Positions 52,512-61,900 of a stretch of 64,000 bases of DNA are shown here, piece by piece. This DNA is from Lysinibacillus pinottii (GTDB taxonomy: Bacteria > Bacillota > Bacilli > Bacillales_A > Planococcaceae): NCBI RefSeq assembly GCF_024753545.1, contig NZ_JANTOO010000014.1, positions 62,001 through 126,000 of the forward strand, in the 5' to 3' direction. The translations under genes were made by a program, and so were the position numbers. The notes below the pieces were generated by a model. That model was given only the letters and a program-made list of their open reading frames with translations. It did no database searches and was not told where the DNA came from. Within the stretch, counting starts at the first letter, position 1; each line of letters opens with the position of its first letter.

Positions 52512-53765
52512 TTATTTAAAACTATTAATTTTTAGATATTTAGAATATAAATTCGGATTTGCGATTGATAATTTTAAAATTTCCAATGTTTCATTTTTAT
52601 GAAATCCTTTATGCGTTAAAATAGAGAAAAATTGTTGAGATAAACTTGCCACTCTATGAGAATCTACTGTAATCTGTTTGCTCTCTTTCATCTCTTTCAA
52701 TTCCTGTTTAATAAGCTGATAAGGAGAATGGATTTCTCTTTCAAAGTCTTGCTTATCGATTTTCGCTTTAAAAGGTGTTCCAATAATAACTCTTAAACAG
52801 GCTTGTAAAAAGTGGATAGTCTCTTCTACTTTTAACATATTCTCATTAAGATTATTTAAAATAGAATGGATGCCATTTTTCTCGTTAACCGGTATCGCTC
52901 GATAATCAGGATATTCCATCTTTATAATATCCGTTAGAATTGTTTTAGGACCCATCTCAATAAATGTGTCAACATCTTTATTAATGAGAACGTCCATAAC
53001 TTTTGGCCATCTAACACTTTCGGTAAGTTGTTTACTTAATTGATCTGCTATTTCGTCAGCCTTACTGTATAGTTGACCTGTAGCGCAGGAAAATATAGGA
53101 TATTGACAATCATTCATCTGTGTTTGTTGTAGAGCTGCTTGAAATCTTATTTCTGCAGGCTTCATGAGCCTACTATGAGCAGGAACACTAACAGGTAGTA
53201 TCTTTGTAACGGCTCCCTTTTTCTGTAACTCAATGGATGCCAGCTCCAATGCGTTTTTATGACCACTTAGCACAATTTGATTTGTCGAATTAAAGTTTGC
53301 AACAGTTACATGATTATCGTCCGTATCTAATCTTCGACATACTTCCTCTACTTCTTCTCCACTAAGTCCAAAGCAAACAACCATACCGCCTTCTTGAGTA
53401 CATTCACTCATAGCAGTTGCACGAAGCTTTACTAATTCAACGGACTTTGCAAAAGGGATACCGTCGGCAGCAACTACTGCCGACAGTTCACCTAGACTAT
53501 GTCCAGTTAAATAGAGTTGTTTTACATCGTTATTCTTTTTAAATATCTCCCAGCAGGCAATACTATAAACTAGAATTGCAGGCTGAACTATGACCGTATT
53601 ACGAAGCTCTCCATTTTTGTTTTCACATGCTTTCAATAAATCGTAGCCCAAAATATCGCTAGCCTCATTATACAAATCGCGAGCTATTTGGTAATTCTCG
53701 CATAATTCTTGTCCCATAGAATCATATTGTGAACCTTGACCTGGAAATACAATTGCAGTGTTCAA
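52512..53765 (-). CDS. Free-standing acyltransferase (trans-AT)
   Basis: A 417-residue malonyl-CoA:ACP transacylase type enzyme. IVFPGQGSQYDSMGQEL opens it, and the active Ser is in YLTGHSLGELSAVVAADG, with QPAILVYSIACWE and VSVPAHSRLMKPA further on. The catalytic part ends near residue 290; the last ~120 residues (QACLRVIIGTPF to NLYSKYLKINSF) are an extra helical region of unknown use. It should load malonyl (or a related unit) onto the ACP of the neighbouring PKS, which has no AT. The start is TTG at 53765, 6 bases after GGAGGG. It lies 42 bp after the PKS gene. Confidence 0.88.
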   Translation of the reverse strand: MNTAIVFPGQGSQYDSMGQELCENYQIARDLYNEASDILGYDLLKACENKNGELRNTVIVQPAILVYSIACWEIFKKNNDVKQLYLTGHSLGELSAVVAADGIPFAKSVELVKLRATAMSECTQEGGMVVCFGLSGEEVEEVCRRLDTDDNHVTVANFNSTNQIVLSGHKNALELASIELQKKGAVTKILPVSVPAHSRLMKPAEIRFQAALQQTQMNDCQYPIFSCATGQLYSKADEIADQLSKQLTESVRWPKVMDVLINKDVDTFIEMGPKTILTDIIKMEYPDYRAIPVNEKNGIHSILNNLNENMLKVEETIHFLQACLRVIIGTPFKAKIDKQDFEREIHSPYQLIKQELKEMKESKQITVDSHRVASLSQQFFSILTHKGFHKNETLEILKLSIANPNLYSKYLKINSFK

Positions 53766-53806
53766 ACGATATCCCTCCAAATGTTAATAGTCATTTCCCT
53801 TTCAAC

Positions 53807-56800
53807 TCAATGCTTATTCAATAATAGAGACAGTGCCTCTTCTGATGAAATATCATCACTTTCAAATGCATCTAGAATATCGCTTAATTCATCTTTTGCG
53901 TTATAAAAATGATCACAGTATACAATTTGGTCTTGGAATGTAGGATTGCTATATAAATCAGAGATTTCAAATTTTAAACCAATGAATTTATTTTTAAATA
54001 AATGAACAAATCTTAGAGCACTTAAAGAGCTTCCTCCTAAACTAAAGAAATTATCAATTTCTTTAATAGTTGAAATGCCTAAAACTGTTTTCCAAATTTC
54101 ACGTATACTTGCTTCAATCTCAGATAGTGTAAACTCACTTTTCACTACTTCTTCTTCCATCGAAATACTTTCGTTTTGATTATTTTTTGAATGATTAAAG
54201 TGTTCTACTTCGCTCCAGAAACTCTCGCCAAATGGGATTTTAATGACTGGTTTAAGATAATGGACTTGCTCTAAATCAAAACGTGAAATTAGACTCCATT
54301 CATAGCCCTTATTGAAGAATAAGTTCAATGAATTTTGGAAATCTACAAAATCAATCGGAGGTATGGCCGTATCACTTCCAAAATCTTTTTTATCATCTAG
54401 TATTAACGTAAAGTTCATCGTTTTACCTTTTATTCCCTTTTGATTCAAATACCCAGCCATTGAGTCTAAATATTGATTCACAGCGCAGCATTCACTTGCA
54501 GATTTCGTCCCCATTAAAGAAGAGATTGAAGAAAATAGGATAAAGAAATCTAATGGTTCTGGATTTAATTCTTTTTCTACTAAATAGGTGCCGATTACTC
54601 TGTTATGAATGCCTTTTTTGAATTGACTAAGCTTTAACTCTTTTATCCATAGATGGTAAAGTTGTTTGACCAACATAAACGCACCATTGATTTCACCGAA
54701 ATCCTGTCTAATTTTCGCAAATGTTTCTTTAACAGCGTGTTCCTCAGTCACATCACACTCCATGATTGTAACTGTAGAACCTCGACTTTCAATTTCCATA
54801 ATTGATGTCAGCTTATAAATCAACATGTCATCTTTTTCTTGATTATTCTCAATAATTTTTTCCCATTCCATTCGGTCTGGTAATAAATTTCTAGCCAATA
54901 AAATGATATTGACGTTTTGCTTTTCACTTAAAAACTTTCCTAATTGAACACCTAAATATCCTGTACCACCGGCAATAACATAATTGCCATTCTCTCTTAC
55001 TATAATTTCATTGCCATTAAAGTCATCGCTTTGTCTTTCAATAACTTTTGTATATCTTTTTGATTGTCTAAATGCCACTAATTCTGGTCTATGATCTTTA
55101 TCTTGTTGTAACTCTTTTAATAATTGGGAAGCAATGTCTTGAGAGCTTCCGTCCAAATCATGATCGATAGAGTAGGATGAAATAGTCGGTTGTTCCTGCG
55201 AGATAACTTTCGCTAAGCCAAAGGTTGTTACCCTAGCAGGAATTATTTTTTCATTGTCCTTAACTTGCTCCGTTAATGATGATATGACATTTAATTGAAT
55301 TGGATGTGTAACCTCAAACTCTAATAACATTTTTGTTATATTGAATAGTGAGAAAATACCTTCTTCTTGGGATTTTTCCATATTTTCTTTTGATTCCATT
55401 GTTTCATCTAAATGCTTAAATGTGTAAGAGTGGATAATCCCTTTTAAATTTCTTAATTCTTCCACACCTATGTGTTCAAACAACTTATACATATCTTTTT
55501 CAGAATTGATGTCAATACCATATTGTTCAGATGTATATTGCACAAATTTATCTGCTTCAAGTACTTCAATTATTTTTATACCTAAAGCAGTCATTCTATT
55601 CTTTAGTGCAAGGATATTTTCATCATCTTTATTCATAAAGTATAGCCAAGTCGTTCCTTCTTTTAATGCTTCATGTGTAGTCTCATTATCATGTGGATAA
55701 TGTAGCCATTTCTTTTCAAAGAACAGCTCTTTCGTCTGATTTTGGAATGTCTCTTTACTAGATGGCCATATTCTTTTTGTATTAAAAATACTGACTGGTA
55801 ACGGTAGTAATTTCCCATTATTAAATAATTCGCGACACTCCTCCATAATATTGTTACCTTCTAGGTATCGCTTAATAAGTGCTTTATCTGCTGGAGATGT
55901 AGCGGTAAATTCATCTAAATTTTTAATACTATCAACTTTCGTTTCATGTTCATCAGCTAAAAATATACCTTGTGTATAAAAATTACTCGGTACCTTTTCA
56001 AATGTTCTTACATTTAATAATCTTTCGACTTTTCGAAGTAGTTCATGACAATTGCTTGCAAAAATACATACTCTAGACTGCTCATGACTTCTTCTATTAT
56101 TGAATGTATAGGCTAAATCTTGAATACTGTAATTTTCATTATTTTTAAGATGAATAGCTAAGGTTTTTATTTGATCCCATAGCGCTCTACGAGTTTTACT
56201 TGAAATAAACAATGGTGTCAATTTTTCAGTTAATTGCTCCTGTTTATTGTGTCGATACTCCTCTAGTATGACATGAACATTCGTACCACTTATGCCTATA
56301 GAATTTACACCTGCGCTTAAAATTTTATGTTCATCAAACGTTTTATTTTCTGAGCTAACTTTGAACGGCGTTTCTTTGAAGTTTATTTTAGGATTTTCTG
56401 CTGCAAAATGATTAAGACCTGGAACTGTTCTTTTCTCTATGGATAGTACAGCTTTTATTAATCCTGCAATACCTGCTGCATCACCCATATGGCCAAAATT
56501 CGACTTAATTGAGCCTAATTGACATTCCGTTGTCTTAGTTGATTTTTGTAGATAGGCCTTTTTAAGCCCCTCTACTTCGAGTAAATCACCTACTTGAGTA
56601 CCTGCGCCATGCGCCTCAACAAAATCAATATCATTAAATGATAACTTTGCATCGTCCAGAGCATCCATTATTGCTTTAGATTGAGCGTCAGGATTAGGGA
56701 CTTGCATGCCATTTGATGCACCATCACTACTAATACTCGAACCCTTTAACACAGCATGAATGTGATTGTTGTCCTTTATAGCATCCGATAATCTCTTTAC

Positions 56801-57655
56801 AACAATAGCAGCAACCCCTTCACCTCCGATAATCCCATCTGCACTTTCATCGAATGGTGAACATCTATATTTTGTGCTCCTTACAACATAATCAGGTGCT
56901 TCCTCTTCCCAATACGGAAATAAATTCAAATTCACTCCCGCAACTACTGCTAAGTTACAATCCCCCTGCTTAAGCGCATTTTTAGCAACATGAACAGCAG
57001 CTAAAGAAGAGGAACAACTCGTATTAATGGTCATAACTGGACCTTTAAGATCAAATGCATATGATAAATGATAGCCCAGATTAGCAGGTATGTTTGAAAT
57101 AAAAGCTCGTTCATCTTTTTCTTCAAATAAATTTAAATAATCAAATGCAGGATGAGGTGTATGTGCTATAAATACGCCAGTATTTGAATCCTTTAGATCA
57201 TTTTCCTTGTAACCTGCCATGTATAAGGACTCTAATGCCACCTGTAAAAACAGACGCTCTGCTGGTCCCATAAATTGAGCTTCATGTTCATTCAATCCGA
57301 ATTGTTCAGGATCAAACTGTTCAATGCTAGATAGCCACGAGCCATACGATCTTGGATCATTCGTTATATTATTTTTTAAATGGCTATACATTTCTTGCAA
57401 TTTAGGATTAGAATTAACAATCAATTCAAAACGCTCTTTCGAAAATTCAGTCACAAAATCCTTTTTATTTATGAGACCTGTCCATAAATCATCCAGATTT
57501 GAGACATTAGGAAATCTTAAAGACATACCAACAATTGCAAGTGGTTCACTTGTTTCTTTTTCTATTTCATCTAGTAAATTTAATGCTAAATTTGTATCCA
57601 ATTTATTTTCTTCTACTAAACTTAATATTTTTTTAGACATTGTGCTGTACATCAT
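53807..57655 (-). CDS. AT-less polyketide synthase KS-(KR)-ACP with a degenerate KR
   Basis: A 1282-residue protein. The KS (about 35-465) has its active Cys214 (NTSCSSSLA), His349 (EAHGAGTQVGD) and His389 (SNFGHMGDAAG), so it is intact. A KS-flanking region follows (to about 630), with no AT domain. The KR (about 640-1130) keeps the nucleotide motif VIAGGTGYLG, but the catalytic Tyr is replaced by Cys1056 (SASECCAVNQYLD), the Lys of the KVxGT motif by Arg, and the HAAG motif is gone. The ACP has FSLGGSSLSA (Ser1209). The ATG at 57655 overlaps the MFS gene; TAGGAGAG lies 7 bases before it. It should extend an acyl chain by one unreduced unit supplied by the trans-AT. Confidence 0.92.
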   Translation of the reverse strand: MMYSTMSKKILSLVEENKLDTNLALNLLDEIEKETSEPLAIVGMSLRFPNVSNLDDLWTGLINKKDFVTEFSKERFELIVNSNPKLQEMYSHLKNNITNDPRSYGSWLSSIEQFDPEQFGLNEHEAQFMGPAERLFLQVALESLYMAGYKENDLKDSNTGVFIAHTPHPAFDYLNLFEEKDERAFISNIPANLGYHLSYAFDLKGPVMTINTSCSSSLAAVHVAKNALKQGDCNLAVVAGVNLNLFPYWEEEAPDYVVRSTKYRCSPFDESADGIIGGEGVAAIVVKRLSDAIKDNNHIHAVLKGSSISSDGASNGMQVPNPDAQSKAIMDALDDAKLSFNDIDFVEAHGAGTQVGDLLEVEGLKKAYLQKSTKTTECQLGSIKSNFGHMGDAAGIAGLIKAVLSIEKRTVPGLNHFAAENPKINFKETPFKVSSENKTFDEHKILSAGVNSIGISGTNVHVILEEYRHNKQEQLTEKLTPLFISSKTRRALWDQIKTLAIHLKNNENYSIQDLAYTFNNRRSHEQSRVCIFASNCHELLRKVERLLNVRTFEKVPSNFYTQGIFLADEHETKVDSIKNLDEFTATSPADKALIKRYLEGNNIMEECRELFNNGKLLPLPVSIFNTKRIWPSSKETFQNQTKELFFEKKWLHYPHDNETTHEALKEGTTWLYFMNKDDENILALKNRMTALGIKIIEVLEADKFVQYTSEQYGIDINSEKDMYKLFEHIGVEELRNLKGIIHSYTFKHLDETMESKENMEKSQEEGIFSLFNITKMLLEFEVTHPIQLNVISSLTEQVKDNEKIIPARVTTFGLAKVISQEQPTISSYSIDHDLDGSSQDIASQLLKELQQDKDHRPELVAFRQSKRYTKVIERQSDDFNGNEIIVRENGNYVIAGGTGYLGVQLGKFLSEKQNVNIILLARNLLPDRMEWEKIIENNQEKDDMLIYKLTSIMEIESRGSTVTIMECDVTEEHAVKETFAKIRQDFGEINGAFMLVKQLYHLWIKELKLSQFKKGIHNRVIGTYLVEKELNPEPLDFFILFSSISSLMGTKSASECCAVNQYLDSMAGYLNQKGIKGKTMNFTLILDDKKDFGSDTAIPPIDFVDFQNSLNLFFNKGYEWSLISRFDLEQVHYLKPVIKIPFGESFWSEVEHFNHSKNNQNESISMEEEVVKSEFTLSEIEASIREIWKTVLGISTIKEIDNFFSLGGSSLSALRFVHLFKNKFIGLKFEISDLYSNPTFQDQIVYCDHFYNAKDELSDILDAFESDDISSEEALSLLLNKH

Positions 57656-58946
57656 TTTCTTCTCTCCTATCCAATTCTTTAATGTATTTTAGTTGAGCGA
57701 AAATTGCCACAGTTAATATAATTAAACCTCCAGCTAGTAAGAGTAGCGTCCCATACACTCCTCGTTCTCCACTACCTAAATAAGGGATAATATTTACGTT
57801 TGAGGCAACTAATTTATCAGCAAGTATTCCTCCTATAATATAAGCGAGGGGTAATGAAATCCAAGCGAATGTTCTAGCAATTGAAAAAACTCTTCCTAGT
57901 AATTTGGGTTCTGTATGGAGTTGAATTAAAGTAAGTGTACCTGTATTAACCACTGGCAGTAATAACCCTAAACCACCCCAAAAAACTGCAATGAGTAGCA
58001 TATTATTGAATAACCCTGTGAGCGTTATAAATACACCAATACCAAAATTTGAAATCAGTACTAACCATATTATGTGCTTCTTCAGCTTGATGAATGACAT
58101 TAGTACCCCACCTAATACCATTCCTCCTCCATATATAGAGCTTAGTAAGCCAAATTGTTCAACAGTTCCAAAGCTCAATATATATGGCTGTCCAACTACT
58201 TGATTGAACCCTAGTGCAAAATTTAAAACCGTGAATAATAGCACTAAAGTTAGAAGAGATTTATGCTCGATTAAATAATTGAAACCATATTTTAGATCAC
58301 CTAAAATGGAGTTATTTTCATGGCTATCTTCATTGTCATTGTTCACTTTTACACTTAATTTTGTCCAAAGTATTAAGAGAATAGGAATGGCAATACAATA
58401 AGTAACTAGCTCTGCACCAATGATATAAACAATACTTCCAAACCCCATTATTACTCCACCAATTACAGGACCCAGAACATCACTAGTCGATGATGCCATA
58501 GAAAATACACCATTTGCTCTTGATAACATTTCTTTAGGCACTAGATTAGGTGCTAATGTTTGTAATGCTGGCGTTTGCATTGAGCTCACTATCGAAAGCG
58601 ATATAGCACCTGCAATTACATGAACCATACTTATATTCCCTAATAAAAGGGAGGAGAAAATTATTGAAGAAATAATTAGTCCAATAATATCTCCTAATAA
58701 TATTAATAATCGAGGACCTTTCCTATCTATCCATATTCCTATAAAAGGCGATAACACAATTGCCGGAAGAAATCCTGCAACTAAAACGACCGCAAAACTA
58801 GATACTTGACCTGTACTTTGGTAAGCCCAGACACCAAGTCCAAACCTTGCAACAGAAGAACCTAATAAAGATATAAAGTGAGTAGCTACAACCATTAAAA
58901 AGATTGTAAATCCTCTGTTTGTTGGTTTGCTAAAAGAAGTTATCAT
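57633..58946 (-). CDS. MFS exporter of the cluster
   Basis: A 437-residue MFS protein of the EntS/tetracycline-like (MFS_3) type. About 12 membrane helices, the motif FIGIWIDRKGPRLLILLGD between helices 2 and 3 (motif A, D-R-x-G-x-R) and MQTPALQTLAPNLVPKEMLS are seen. AAAGGAG lies about 8 bases before the ATG. Its start overlaps the end of the first NRPS (ATGA) and its end overlaps the PKS start, so it is translated with the enzymes. Export of the finished product, and hence self-protection, is the likely role. Confidence 0.88.
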   Translation of the reverse strand: MITSFSKPTNRGFTIFLMVVATHFISLLGSSVARFGLGVWAYQSTGQVSSFAVVLVAGFLPAIVLSPFIGIWIDRKGPRLLILLGDIIGLIISSIIFSSLLLGNISMVHVIAGAISLSIVSSMQTPALQTLAPNLVPKEMLSRANGVFSMASSTSDVLGPVIGGVIMGFGSIVYIIGAELVTYCIAIPILLILWTKLSVKVNNDNEDSHENNSILGDLKYGFNYLIEHKSLLTLVLLFTVLNFALGFNQVVGQPYILSFGTVEQFGLLSSIYGGGMVLGGVLMSFIKLKKHIIWLVLISNFGIGVFITLTGLFNNMLLIAVFWGGLGLLLPVVNTGTLTLIQLHTEPKLLGRVFSIARTFAWISLPLAYIIGGILADKLVASNVNIIPYLGSGERGVYGTLLLLAGGLIILTVAIFAQLKYIKELDRREENDVQHNV

Positions 58947-61900
58947 GTATTTTGGGGCTCCTTTGCATTTCCACTACATTCAACCAAAGCTTCTTCAAAT
59001 TTTGATAAGAGGAGTTGAGCTTTTTCATTACTAATCACTTGTGTATCTACCTCTAAGCTTAGATTAAGTTTTCCATCCAAAATAAAGATGTTTATTTCCA
59101 AAATATTAGAAAGCTCATTATCAGGATGAATAGCAGGAGCCTGAGGAAGATTTGAGGAGTATTGTAGCACCCCGTTCCCTCCATTTTTACTATTTGTAGA
59201 AGTACTAATATCGTTATCAAAATCTCCTAAATAATTGACCAATATGGATGGTTGAATATGCGTAATGTTGTTATTTTCTTTGATCCATCTTGCTATCATA
59301 AAGTCCAATCCACTGCCTATTTCGCTCAATGATTGTCCAACTGTGTAAAGCATTTCTTCTAGCGTACTAATTGTCACCTGTAGTGGATACATCGTAGTAA
59401 ACCAACCTATTGTTCTACTAAGATCTAACGCTGATTGGCGACTATCTCGTCCATGCCCTTCAAAGTTAAATAACACATCTTGTTGACCGAATAGTTGACT
59501 AAACGCTTGAGCAAATGTTACTGCAATAAGAACATCAGGTTTATAAATTTCTGAATGTTCTCTAGCATGTAAAAATTGCTTTGTACTTTCCTCACTCAGA
59601 GTTTTGGTTACATGATATCGATCCTTAAATAAATAATCTTTTCTGACAGGCTGCATGCATAATGGATGTACATTTTTCACATCTATATTTTCCCAATATG
59701 AATGATTCGTGTGTAATTCTTTGTTATACAATTCTCCTATCCAATCAGAAAACTGCGTCATAGGGAAGCTGATTTTATCTTCACCATTTACTATAGCTAA
59801 ATAATTATTTTCTAATTCCTCTAATAAAACCCTCCATGAAACCCCATCAACAACTAGATGATGAATAAAGAATGTCAAAATAGGCTTCTTAGCTGTTAGG
59901 AACACTACTGCTCCTATTGGTAATACCTTTCCAAAATTAAAGTTATTTTGTAATTGGAATTGAATGTTCTCAATTTCCTCTTTTAGCCTACCCGGAGGAG
60001 TTAATTTTAGATCCTTCACAATGAGCTTAAATGTGTTTACTAAGCTTGGTTCAACAAAAGCCTTTGGTTTGCTCTCATTCACATCGAACCATGTCATCAA
60101 GCTCTCATTAACCGAAATAATTGATTGGAAAGACTTTTCTAAAGCAGCTACATCCACTTTCTCAGGCAGCTCTACTGACATTAATAAGTTCCAATAGTGG
60201 GCATGTTTAAATGTTTGTTGGAAGAACCATCTTTGCATTGGAGCAAGTGGAATCTCCTTAGAACTTAATTCCTGCCATTCTTTTTGAGTGTCCATTTCTT
60301 TAGTAGTGTTCATAGCTATTTTTCGAATACTTCTACAATTAAAGATATGGTCAATTTTCAAATTAATATTTTTTTCCTTTGCCTTTGAGATAAACTTTAA
60401 TGCCTTGATGGAGTCCCCTCCAATTTTAAAGAAATCAGAATCAATGTTAAATTGACGGTCACTTAAAATTCCTTTTAGTATGGACAGCAATTCTCTTTCA
60501 ATCTCTGTCAAACTACTAATATCATCTGTCTGAACTTTTCTATCGTCGTATAATTCAGGACTTGGCAGTGAAAGTCTATCTACTTTTCCACTATTAGACA
60601 TTGGAATTTGTTCTATTTTTTGGTAATATGTTGGAATTAATGATTCTGGTAAATATCGTAAAAGATGTTTTTCAATATCCCTTTGATTAATATCTTGTTG
60701 ACTGACTAAGTAAGCACAAAGCTGTTCACCATCTTCATTTTTATATAGTTTAACTACGGCATCTTTAATACTTGGAATTTCTCGCAAATATCTTTCGATT
60801 TCTTCCAGTTCCACTCTGTGGCCGCGAATTTTAACCATATTATCTTTCCGTCCATAACAAACAATTTTACCGTTCGGCAATACTTGTCCTAAATCCCCTG
60901 TCTTATATAAATATCCTGCTTGTAAATGATTAATATGGTTAGCTATAAACTTATTTCTAGTTAAATTAGGCTCTCCCAAATAGCCTAGGGCAACACTCTC
61001 ACCACTTAATACGATTTCTCCAACCCCGTATGAAGGGACTAGCTGATTCTGATTATTCAAAATGTAAACAGACGTGTTATGAATCGGTAATCCGATTGGC
61101 GCATGACTATAATCTGAGTGTAAATCTTCCTCTGTTACTTCATGATAAATCGTTCCAACAGTTGCCTCAGTTGGCCCATATTCATTAATGATACGAGCAT
61201 GAGGGAATCGATCTCTCAACGTTTTACATAAAGTTATATCTAAAGCTTCTCCCCCTAGGATGAAGCATTCTACATTTGGTGCAAATCTCTCATCCTCAAC
61301 TAAATATTGGATCTGTTTAGGTGTACCCTTTATCGTTATGGTTTCTTTTATCTTGGCTACACTTTCAAAAGCCTGATCAATTTCCCCTTCACAGCAAATG
61401 ATTTTTCCGCCCGTTATCAATGGAATAAACATTGAAGTAATCGTTAAATCGACAGATATGGAAGTGAAAAATGGCATATCTAGCGATGTTCCAGTAGGTG
61501 AATAGTATGCAGTAGCCCAGTTTAAATAATTATTAAGATTTTTACCTGAAACAACTACACCTTTTGGTTTTCCAGTACTTCCAGATGTAAAGAGAATATA
61601 TGCAGGGGAAGTTTTAGCAAAAGAATTTAACTCAATTTCCACATGCTCATCTAGATGAATACCTTCACTTAGCATATTTTTAGAGCTGCTTCGTTTATAT
61701 TTTTCGCCCTTATCTTTAACAATGATCACAGCATCAAATCTATATTGATTGAGTTCATTGCTTACAGTGTATGTCTTCTCAGAACATTCAATTTGTATAT
61801 CTGCTCCTACATCACTGAGAAGCTCTTTTAAAATTTCTTCATTAATAAATAAATCTGTATCCCAATCTAATTTAGTATTTTTATCCATATTTTCTTCTTT

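Noticed and set aside
53807..57655. Functional ketoreductase in the PKS
   Set aside because: Catalytic Tyr and Lys and the HAAG motif are replaced, so I do not predict a hydroxyl at this step.
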